The notes under the pieces were generated by a model. The model searched no databases. It was given only the letters and a program-made list of their open reading frames with translations, and had not been told where the DNA came from. Shown piece after piece: positions 58,352 through 64,000 of a stretch of DNA of 64,000 nucleotides. Both the position numbers and the translations under genes were made by a program. Each line of letters opens with the position of its first letter. Positions within the stretch are counted from its first letter, which is position 1. Origin of the DNA: Weissella muntiaci (lineage in GTDB: Bacteria > Bacillota > Bacilli > Lactobacillales > Lactobacillaceae); assembly GCF_008107635.1 (NCBI RefSeq), contig NZ_SDGZ01000013.1, forward strand, positions 97,457 to 161,456, in the 5' to 3' direction.

Positions 58352-59473
58352 TTATTCTTTAAAATTCCAAACATTGGCGATCTTTAACTGATTCAAAAGA
58401 TCATCTGTTTTTTCGCCACTCGCTAGAACATAGCCAGCTTGTTTTTCTTGATGTTCCCAGAATGTACTAATACGCCATTCCGGTTTGATTTGCCAGTGAC
58501 GGTACAAAGCTGGCTTCTGCCCATCCACAAAGGGCATGAGCACCGTAGGTTTAATCAGTTCAACATTGATCAAGGCTTGACCAGTGATCGCTCTCAAATG
58601 TTGCTCTGGAACAGCGATATTTGTGGCCAAGTCATAAACACGCGCAGTTTCGGTTATTCCAGCCGCTAGATCACGTACATATAAGAAGCCATTGTTACCA
58701 TACAAAAACGAAACTGAGTATGCACCAACATAATTAACAGCATCACCTAGTCGCTGTGTTATTGCACGCACCTCATCGCTAAATTCAGGCGTAACATTTT
58801 CAACAATCCACGCTCGTCGTAGGCCATTTTCATCAACTTCGGTTTGACGCAATGGGTAAAAGACAAATTCACCCTTTTGATTACGAACCGCAGTCATCGC
58901 GAACTCGCGAACATTGTCTAACCAAGTTTGGACGATCAACGTACTTCCATCGATCAGACTGGCCACATTTCCCAAATCCCATTCACCTTGCAGTACAACC
59001 GTCCGTTCATGTTGTTGATGCTTAAAGATTGGCTTAACTACAACCGGGAAGCCCAATTGCTTAGCAGCCTCAACCACTTCATTTAATGTTGATACCATTA
59101 CATAAGGTAAAATGTTCATTGATTGGCTTTCGAAGAGCGCTCGTGACATTGCATGATCATCAGTTAGCTCCAGCATTTCCTTACCCTGTGGCAATTTCTC
59201 TAGGTCCAATTTATCAATCAACTGACTTGGTAACCATGATGAACCATAAGTAATCATATTTGAAAGTGTAGAAAACTCATTCTGAACCTGTTGCCAGTTT
59301 TCCGATTGGGCAATGAACTTCAGATCTGCATATTCTAAAGCTGGGGCCTTCGATTCCACTGACAAAACCGCAGTGTGGTAACCCATTTTCTTAGCGGCGA
59401 TAACCAAATCTTGGCTTGCCCGATTCTGTCCATAGATTCCAATTGTCAGACCTGGTAAAAGTGTTTCTTGCAT
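58352..59473 (-). CDS. PurK-like ATP-grasp protein
   Basis: About 373 residues of the PurK (N5-carboxyaminoimidazole ribonucleotide synthetase) type: N-terminal Rossmann-like GIYGQNRASQDLVIAAKKMGY, central ATP-grasp (FPVVVKPIFKHQQHERTVVLQG, EFAMTAVRNQKGEFVFYPL) and a C-terminal domain. The usual G-G-Q-L near the start is GQN-R here, and no purE lies beside it; its partner is a GH73 glucosaminidase. So it may be a specialised paralogue rather than the purine enzyme. Start at 59473 or 59494. Confidence 0.75.
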   Translation of the reverse strand: MQETLLPGLTIGIYGQNRASQDLVIAAKKMGYHTAVLSVESKAPALEYADLKFIAQSENWQQVQNEFSTLSNMITYGSSWLPSQLIDKLDLEKLPQGKEMLELTDDHAMSRALFESQSMNILPYVMVSTLNEVVEAAKQLGFPVVVKPIFKHQQHERTVVLQGEWDLGNVASLIDGSTLIVQTWLDNVREFAMTAVRNQKGEFVFYPLRQTEVDENGLRRAWIVENVTPEFSDEVRAITQRLGDAVNYVGAYSVSFLYGNNGFLYVRDLAAGITETARVYDLATNIAVPEQHLRAITGQALINVELIKPTVLMPFVDGQKPALYRHWQIKPEWRISTFWEHQEKQAGYVLASGEKTDDLLNQLKIANVWNFKE

Positions 59474-59493
59474 AGTTGTTAAAATCCCTTTCA

Positions 59494-60171
59494 TTAGCTT
59501 TTATCGTATTTATACAATTGGTAGGTTTTTATTATCTGGATGACCTTCTTCGAATAATCCGGGTCAGTCGCATATCCACCTTGGTATAGAGCATTGGCAG
59601 AATCTTCATAGGTTGCCCCATTAATTACGCCAGCATAACGCTGTGGATTATCCGTCGTACCGTTTACAAGTAATTTTGCATGAGCTTCCAAGGATTCCTG
59701 CCATGAACTATATCGTCGAAAGGATCCATCAACCGTAATCCATGTTCCATTTTCAAATTCTTTCGTTGCCATCGTTACTGACGGCTGGCCACTAGCAGCC
59801 TTGACACCAAAGAAGTTATAGTATTGAGTTGAAAGTTTTGAGTGTCCCCAATCAGATTCCAAAGCAGCTTGAGCAATCGAAATCGATGCTCGTACCTTAT
59901 AAGTCGTTTCCAGACTCTCAGCTTCAGGTTTAAGTCGCGCAATAAATTGATCTTTAGTTAGTTGATCAAACGGCTTCTTTGCTAAATTCACCGCCGCCTG
60001 CTCCTTAACTTGGCGCTCCAAGTCCGTTGCGTAGATTGAAATACCAACAATCAGAATCAACGCTAATAATACACGTCCCCAAAGGACTCGGCCTCTTCGC
60101 AAAAAAAGGTTCGCCGGCTTTAATTGTTGAAGCCTTTTTCGCCAAGCTCCTTTTTTTTTGCGTTTAGCCAT
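59494..60171 (-). CDS. Membrane-anchored glucosaminidase (GH73)
   Basis: A 225-residue wall hydrolase. N-terminal basic tail and one membrane helix (about 30-48), then the GH73 domain with ISIAQAALESDWGHSKLSTQYYNFFGVK (catalytic Glu) and GYATDPDYSKKVIQIIKTY. It would cut glycan strands outside the membrane. Its stop overlaps the following gene (TAATG). Confidence 0.9.
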   Translation of the reverse strand: MAKRKKKGAWRKRLQQLKPANLFLRRGRVLWGRVLLALILIVGISIYATDLERQVKEQAAVNLAKKPFDQLTKDQFIARLKPEAESLETTYKVRASISIAQAALESDWGHSKLSTQYYNFFGVKAASGQPSVTMATKEFENGTWITVDGSFRRYSSWQESLEAHAKLLVNGTTDNPQRYAGVINGATYEDSANALYQGGYATDPDYSKKVIQIIKTYQLYKYDKS

Positions 60172-60333
60172 CCTATTACCTCCAAACCTAATCCTTTTAA
60201 TTCTATCATGATGAATTTAATAATTGAGCATATCATTTATAAATTAAAATTATCTCAACCTAAGTGCTTGTTTTTTTACCAGTCACAGTTAAACTATAAG
60301 GAAAGTAAACGCTAGAGAGGTAACAATTTTATT

Positions 60334-61281
60334 ATGGCACACACAATACTCGCGCTCGCAGACTTAACGCCTGAGCAAACAAAATCATTATCAGAACGTG
60401 ATTTTATCATCCTATCACCAATTGACATCCAGGAAAAGGATTATGCCTCAATCGAAATTATGTACGGTTGGGAACCTATACTTGGACAAAAAATCCTCAG
60501 TACACCCAACCATAAGTTGCAATGGATTCAGTCGATTTCTGCTGGAGTCGATTATTTTCCATTAAAACAACTAAAAGATGCAAATGTCATTCTAACCAAT
60601 GCTAGTGGTCTTAAATCAGTTCCAATCGCTCAGTCTGTTTTGGGATATATCTTATACTTTGCCCGTGGACTGGATTATTATAGCAAACAACAAAGTTGGC
60701 AAACCATGCTTGATCAATATAGCATTGCAGAGTTACCAACCCTTATCTTTGGCACCGGCCAGATTGGTCAAGAAATTGCCCGCCAATTAAAGGCATTAGG
60801 TGGCACTGTGTATGGTGTAAACTCAACCGGACATCCAGCAAATAACTTTGATAAAACCTTTGCTCTCAATAACTATCAAGATGCACTTAACCAAGTTCAA
60901 ACAATTGTTAATGTCCTACCATCAACTAATGAAACTGAAGCATTCTTCAATCAAGCATTCTTTGCGCAACTTGATCAAGCCTTCCTGTACATTAACGTTG
61001 GACGCGGTACGACAACAGACGCATCGGCATTACTATCCGCACTTGATCAACATCAAGTCCGTCATGCTGCACTTGATGTTACAACTCCGGAACCCTTGCC
61101 TGCTGACTCGCCACTTTGGAATCATCCGCAACTATTACTTACCCAACATACCAGTTGGGTAGAGCATAACGCTCAAACTCCAGCAAGTAATTTATTCGAT
61201 ATTTTTGAGCAAAATATTTCTAATTATCTCACTGGACGACCTTTAACAATAAACGTCGTTAACCTAGCCAAAGGATATTAA
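60334..61281 (+). CDS. D-isomer 2-hydroxyacid dehydrogenase family protein
   Basis: A 315-residue NAD-dependent enzyme. The nucleotide fold carries FGTGQIGQEIARQLKALGG, followed by INVGRGTTTDASALLSAL (Arg), a Glu in TTPEPLP and a His in TQHTSW. Substrate cannot be read from sequence; the family reduces 2-keto acids to D-hydroxy acids. GAGAGG ribosome site; own terminator. Confidence 0.92.
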   Translation: MAHTILALADLTPEQTKSLSERDFIILSPIDIQEKDYASIEIMYGWEPILGQKILSTPNHKLQWIQSISAGVDYFPLKQLKDANVILTNASGLKSVPIAQSVLGYILYFARGLDYYSKQQSWQTMLDQYSIAELPTLIFGTGQIGQEIARQLKALGGTVYGVNSTGHPANNFDKTFALNNYQDALNQVQTIVNVLPSTNETEAFFNQAFFAQLDQAFLYINVGRGTTTDASALLSALDQHQVRHAALDVTTPEPLPADSPLWNHPQLLLTQHTSWVEHNAQTPASNLFDIFEQNISNYLTGRPLTINVVNLAKGY

Positions 61282-61288
61282 CCCGCTC

Positions 61289-61316
61289 AGACATGCATAA
61301 ACGCATGTCTTTTTTA
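61289..61316 (+). terminator. Terminator of the dehydrogenase gene
   Basis: AGACATGC with GCATGTCT and a T-run; it overlaps the stop of the convergent regulator gene. Confidence 0.85.
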
Positions 61317-62153
61317 ATAGGTAAAGTACGGTTTGACCATTTCCTTTAAACCAGCATCTTTAGAGAACTCTGCTGCCGCGTATGCCAACATAAGTGCCTT
61401 CTGCTTCTCCTCCGTCTTATGCAGATATTTTGCACAGTGGGCCTTTAAGATTTGAATCTCTACTAACAAATGATATGATTCATTGCTAATAATTTGCTCG
61501 ATTGCTTTTTCTAACTCTTCATTTGCATGCAAGAAATTCTCAAACGCATAATAGATCTGTGCAATCCGATAATGCACTAATACAATTATTTCGCGACCGG
61601 CCTCTATCTGATATTTCGTTAGCCGAGCACGTTTACGCAATGTCTCAGTCAACATCTCCTGCGCATTATTTTGATCACCCATTACTAGCCAAACATAGGC
61701 CATTTCTGCATACATTTCTACGAGCAAGATTAACTTATTCGCCCCGGTAGACTTTATTGCCAATTGTAAGGAACGAATTGCCGCCATATAGTTTTCTTGC
61801 CCGATATACATTTTAGCGTACAGCAGATGAAACTCAGCCAATGAATGTGGTAGTAAAGAATTCTGTAATTTTTGATTTGATAATATTTGTCCAACCTTAT
61901 GCCATTGCTGACAATTTAAGGCTTCCCTTGCTGTCTGTAAAGGTCTCAGTTCACTATGACTTCCCTTTGTTACATCAGAGATTGATATCTGTAGTCGGTC
62001 ACAAATTCTGAGTAGTATTGTCATACTCGTAATATGATTCGTATTCTCCAATCTAGATACAAGTGACTGGTGGCAAATGTCATCCGCCACCATTCGTTGT
62101 GATAGTCCCAACCTGATTCGTCGATTCCTTATGAATTCACCATTTACAATCAC
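61314..62153 (-). CDS. XRE-family regulator with TPR-like C-terminus
   Basis: A 279-residue regulator. I choose the GTG at 62153 because AAAGGAGG lies 9 bases before it. The helix-turn-helix (GEFIRNRRIRLGLSQRMVADDICHQSLVSRLENTNHITSMTILLRICDRLQIS) is followed by about 200 residues of TPR-like helices. This is the Rgg/PlcR-like layout, often peptide-responsive. No obvious target operon beside it; a pheromone gene was not found. Confidence 0.85.
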   Translation of the reverse strand: MIVNGEFIRNRRIRLGLSQRMVADDICHQSLVSRLENTNHITSMTILLRICDRLQISISDVTKGSHSELRPLQTAREALNCQQWHKVGQILSNQKLQNSLLPHSLAEFHLLYAKMYIGQENYMAAIRSLQLAIKSTGANKLILLVEMYAEMAYVWLVMGDQNNAQEMLTETLRKRARLTKYQIEAGREIIVLVHYRIAQIYYAFENFLHANEELEKAIEQIISNESYHLLVEIQILKAHCAKYLHKTEEKQKALMLAYAAAEFSKDAGLKEMVKPYFTY

Positions 62154-62250
62154 AATTCTATACCTCCTTTTCAAAATTCAGTTTAGCATTTGTGATTTCA
62201 CAAACAAGCGACCCCATTAACAATCTAGCCCCGTTCATAATTCGTATCGA

Positions 62251-62281
62251 TAAAAAAAGCAGTACATTAAATGCACTGCTT
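62251..62281 (-). terminator. Second terminator of the tRNA cluster
   Basis: AAGCAGT with ACTGCTT over an AT-rich middle; a T-run follows on the minus strand. Confidence 0.75.
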
Positions 62282-62298
62282 CAATAAATTTAATTAAT

Positions 62299-62318
62299 AA
62301 AAAAAGAGCTTTCGCTCA
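62299..62318 (-). terminator. First terminator of the tRNA cluster
   Basis: GAGC-GAAA-GCTC followed by seven T just past tRNA-Ser(GCT). Confidence 0.85.
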
Positions 62319-62323
62319 TCATA

Positions 62324-62411
62324 CGGGGACAGAGGGATTCGAACCCTCGCGCCAGTTTCCCGACCTACACCCTTAGCAGGGGCGCCTCTTCAGCCTCTTG
62401 AGTATGTCCCC
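62324..62411 (-). tRNA. tRNA-Ser (GCT)
   Basis: Acceptor GGGGACA/TGTCCCC, anticodon loop CTGCTAA, long variable arm; last tRNA of the cluster. Confidence 0.95.
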
Positions 62412-62435
62412 ATGTCAAAGATTGCTCTTCAACTA

Positions 62436-62509
62436 TAGGACTGAGAGGACTCGAACCTCCGACCTCACCGTTATCAGCGGTGCGCTCTAACCAGCTGAGC
62501 TACAATCCT
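62436..62509 (-). tRNA. tRNA-Ile (GAT)
   Basis: Acceptor AGGATTG/CAGTCCT, anticodon stem CACCG/CGGTG with loop CTGATAA. Confidence 0.95.
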
Positions 62510-62516
62510 ATAAAGA

Positions 62517-62588
62517 AGCGGACGACGGGAATCGAACCCGCATTCCCAGCTTGGAAGGCTGGAGCACTAGCCATTGTACTACATCCGC
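62517..62588 (-). tRNA. tRNA-Gly (TCC)
   Basis: Acceptor GCGGATG/CGTCCGC, anticodon stem CCAGC/GCTGG with loop CTTCCAA. Confidence 0.95.
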
Positions 62589-62618
62589 ATAGCTATTAAA
62601 TTATATGGCTCTCACCAA

Positions 62619-62691
62619 TGGCGCGGGACGGAATCGAACCGCCGACACATGCAGCTTCAATGCATTGCTCTACCGACTGAGCTACCGAGCC
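62619..62691 (-). tRNA. tRNA-Phe (GAA) with a mismatch in the acceptor stem
   Basis: Anticodon stem ATGCA/TGCAT with loop TTGAAGC. The acceptor reads GGCTCGG with CCGCGCC: position 4 (T) faces C instead of A. The rest pairs. Confidence 0.9.
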
Positions 62692-62696
62692 ATAAA

Positions 62697-62770
62697 CGGT
62701 CACAACGGGACTCGAACCCGTGATCTCCTGCGTGACAGGCAGGCGTCCTAACCAGCTAGACCATGCGACC
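62697..62770 (-). tRNA. tRNA-Asp (GTC)
   Basis: Acceptor GGTCGCA/TGTGACC, anticodon stem CCTGC/GCAGG with loop CTGTCAC. Confidence 0.95.
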
Positions 62771-62776
62771 AAATAA

Positions 62777-62850
62777 TTGCGGGTGTAGGATTTGAACCTA
62801 CGACCTTCGGGTTATGGGCCCGACGAGCTACCAGACTGCTCCAACCCGCG
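62777..62850 (-). tRNA. Initiator tRNA-fMet (CAT)
   Basis: C1-A72 mismatch at the acceptor top (CGCGGGT/ACCCGCA) and three G-C pairs in the anticodon stem, loop CCATAAC region with CAT: hallmarks of the initiator. Confidence 0.93.
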
Positions 62851-62859
62851 ATAATAAAA

Positions 62860-62949
62860 AGGAGATAGAGGGATTCGAACCCCCGCGCCGGTTTCCCGAC
62901 CTGACGGTTTTCAAGACCGTTCCCTTCAGCCAGACTTGGGTATATCTCC
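62860..62949 (-). tRNA. tRNA-Ser (TGA)
   Basis: Acceptor GGAGATA/TATCTCC, anticodon stem ACGGT/ACCGT with loop CTTGAAA, long variable arm. The base after the acceptor is T on the tRNA strand, where bacterial tRNA-Ser usually has G73. Confidence 0.93.
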
Positions 62950-62966
62950 ATGAAGTATCAGTCCAA

Positions 62967-63040
62967 TGGACCTTGTTGGACTCGAACCAACGACCGGACG
63001 GTTATGAGCCGTCTGCTCTAACCAACTGAGCTAAAGGTCC
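62967..63040 (-). tRNA. tRNA-Ile2 (CAT, lysidine type)
   Basis: Acceptor GGACCTT/AAGGTCC, anticodon loop CTCATAA. The body matches known Ile2 tRNAs of Firmicutes, so the C34 is expected to be lysidine and the codon AUA. The phage tRNA at 34116-34188 is of the same type. Confidence 0.85.
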
Positions 63041-63049
63041 TGAGTCAAA

Positions 63050-63123
63050 TCGCGGCGGGGGGAATCGAACCCTCGACCTCTCGGGTATGAACCGAACGCT
63101 CTAGCCAGCTGAGCTACACCGCG
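63050..63123 (-). tRNA. Elongator tRNA-Met (CAT)
   Basis: Acceptor CGCGGTG/CGCCGCG, anticodon loop TTCATAC; body as in Firmicutes elongator tRNA-Met. Confidence 0.88.
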
Positions 63124-63158
63124 AAAAAAATACTCCAATATTAGACGTTAAACGTCAA

Positions 63159-63232
63159 TCGGGACGACAGGATTCGAACCTGCGACCCCCTGGTCCCAAA
63201 CCAGGTGCTCTACCAAGCTGAGCTACGTCCCG
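63159..63232 (-). tRNA. tRNA-Pro (TGG)
   Basis: Acceptor CGGGACG/CGTCCCG, anticodon stem CCTGG/CCAGG with loop TTTGGGA. Confidence 0.95.
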
Positions 63233-63272
63233 AGCAAACCAATATTAACCTGTAAAGATATATTCTTTACAA

Positions 63273-63346
63273 TGCACCTAGCAGGACTCGAACCTGCAAC
63301 CTTCTGATTCGTAGTCAGACACTCTATCCAATTGCGCTATAGGTGC
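63273..63346 (-). tRNA. tRNA-Arg (ACG)
   Basis: Acceptor GCACCTA/TAGGTGC, anticodon stem TCTGA/TCAGA with loop CTACGAA. Confidence 0.95.
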
Positions 63347-63354
63347 AATACTTA

Positions 63355-63438
63355 TGCTGGCTACCGGGATCGAACCGGTACGATGTCTCCATCGCAGGAT
63401 TTTAAGTCCTGTGCGTCTGCCTATTCCGCCAAGCCAGC
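63355..63438 (-). tRNA. tRNA-Leu (TAA)
   Basis: Acceptor GCTGGCT/AGCCAGC, anticodon stem CAGGA/TCCTG with loop CTTAAAA, long variable arm. Confidence 0.95.
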
Positions 63439-63440
63439 AA

Positions 63441-63512
63441 AGCGAACGACGGGAATCGAACCCGCGACCCCTACCATGGCAAGGTAGTGTTCTACCGCTG
63501 AACTACGTTCGC
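63441..63512 (-). tRNA. tRNA-Gly (GCC)
   Basis: Acceptor GCGAACG/CGTTCGC, anticodon stem CTACC/GGTAG with loop TTGCCAT. Confidence 0.95.
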
Positions 63513-63516
63513 ATGA

Positions 63517-63589
63517 TGCCGACTAAAGGACTCGAACCTTCGACCCCCGCTTTACAAGAGCGATGCTCTACCAACTGAGCTAAGTCGGC
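63517..63589 (-). tRNA. tRNA-Thr (TGT)
   Basis: Acceptor GCCGACT/AGTCGGC, anticodon stem TCGCT/AGCGG with loop CTTGTAA. Confidence 0.93.
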
Positions 63590-63634
63590 GACATGTATAT
63601 GTTTTTGACCGGATGGCAAGCAAACACATGCCAA

Positions 63635-63707
63635 TGGGTTGTCAGGGGCTCGAACCCTGGACCAGCGGATTAAAAGTCCGATGCTCTACCAGCTGAGCTA
63701 ACAACCC
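63635..63707 (-). tRNA. tRNA-Lys (TTT)
   Basis: Acceptor GGGTTGT/ACAACCC, anticodon loop CTTTTAA. A 45-base gap without a tRNA separates it from tRNA-Thr. Confidence 0.95.
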
Positions 63708-63708
63708 G

Positions 63709-63782
63709 ATGGACGTTACAGGGATCGAACCTGTGACCCCCTGCTTGTAAGGCAGGTGCTCTCCCAGCTGAGCTAAACGTCC
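63709..63782 (-). tRNA. tRNA-Val (TAC)
   Basis: Acceptor GGACGTT/AACGTCC, anticodon stem CCTGC/GCAGG with loop CTTACAA. First tRNA after 5S rRNA. Confidence 0.95.
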
Positions 63783-63787
63783 AAATG

Positions 63788-63903
63788 CATCGCGATGTCC
63801 TATCCTCGCAGGAAGAGATCCTCCAACTACTTTCGGCGCTACTGAGCTTAACTTCTGTGTTCGGTATGGGAACAGGTGTATCCTCAGTGCCATCATCACG
63901 ACA
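63788..63903 (-). rRNA. rrf: 5S ribosomal RNA
   Basis: Helix I TCGTGATG pairs with CATCGCGA; the interior has the conserved CACCTGTTCCCATACCGAACAC and AAGTTAAGC. About 115 bases, minus strand, upstream of the tRNA cluster. Confidence 0.95.
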
Positions 63904-64000
63904 CGTGCTATTTAATAGCATTATGAGATTAATTATCTCAAAACTGAACCTATTTGTCAATCATTTTATTAGCCGATTTTATTACACTGCTTTTACTTGG
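63904..64000 (-). other. Spacer between 23S and 5S rRNA
   Basis: Two short hairpins (GCTAT/ATAGC and GAGAT/ATCTC) lie here. The last bases (CCAAG on the minus strand) look like the 23S 3' end, so the 23S gene lies at or just past the window edge. Confidence 0.6.
63932..63960 (-). promoter_or_regulatory. Promoter-like sequence in the 23S-5S spacer
   Basis: TTGACA (63955-63960), 17-bp spacer, GATAAT (63932-63937) on the minus strand, about 30 bp before 5S. It could let the 5S-tRNA block be transcribed apart from the full rRNA operon. The -10 box overlaps a GAGAT/ATCTC hairpin that may instead be a processing stem. Confidence 0.45.

Noticed and set aside
63642..63960. Open frames across the tRNA and 5S region
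   Set aside because: They read through tRNA/rRNA genes (typical phrases such as GSIPVTS come from tRNA arms) and are not coding.

Overview
The window comes from a low-GC Gram-positive bacterium of the Lactobacillales. The evidence is the GlnR/GlnA pair, a DUF3042 protein, a bL27 with an N-terminal extension, sortase- and LysM/CHAP-type surface proteins, and a large tRNA cluster behind an rRNA operon. The bL27 start and the general gene style suggest Weissella or a relative in the Leuconostoc group, but this is inference without a database search. Almost two thirds of the window is one apparently complete prophage.

Left host flank (1-7253). A truncated secreted surface protein, an orphan RelB/DinJ-type antitoxin and a long AT-rich stretch with a candidate small RNA come first. 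Then rpmA and rplU with a leader RNA, two paralogous 'GWNWGAF' membrane proteins, a decayed YbjQ-type gene and a MucBP surface protein with an unusual LPNTD sorting signal.

Prophage (7254-50685, about 43.4 kb). It is bounded by an 18-bp direct repeat that forms the 3' end of tRNA-Arg(TCT). Nearly all genes lie on the minus strand. Read from the lysogeny end these are integrase, a small hydrophobic peptide with a facing antisense promoter, an ImmA-like protease, repressor and Cro-like gene. Next come RecT-type recombination, HNH nuclease, a replisome organizer with internal repeats, a RusA-like resolvase and many small genes. Three helix-turn-helix/ArpU-like regulators, a structured non-coding block with six 11-bp-phased heptads and a phage tRNA-Ile2(CAT) follow. 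The late genes are a ParB-methyltransferase, terminase, portal, a MuF protein with a toxin-like tail, protease-scaffold, capsid, then a contractile tail (sheath, tube, tape measure, plug, hub, spike, gp25-like wedge, J, I, fibre) and holin/GH25 lysin. It is therefore a simple temperate myovirus. I saw no stop codons or gaps in the main structural genes.

Right host flank (50686-64000). An intact tRNA-Arg, a three-gene operon of unknown function, glnRA with a GlnR box, miaA, DUF3042, a rhodanese fold lacking its catalytic Cys, a LysM-CHAP hydrolase, a PurK-like ATP-grasp enzyme with a GH73 glucosaminidase, a D-2-hydroxyacid dehydrogenase and an XRE-TPR regulator. Sixteen tRNA genes behind a 5S rRNA, all on the minus strand, close the window; the 23S gene lies at or just past the right edge.

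Strongest points for a second look: the 11-bp-phased repeat array beside a structured RNA and phage tRNA; the MuF protein with a metallopeptidase-like C-terminus and a small overlapping partner gene; face-to-face lysogeny promoters with palindromic operators; the small hydrophobic peptide/antisense RNA unit sharing a 29-bp element with the host flank; and the terminator swap at the tRNA attachment site.
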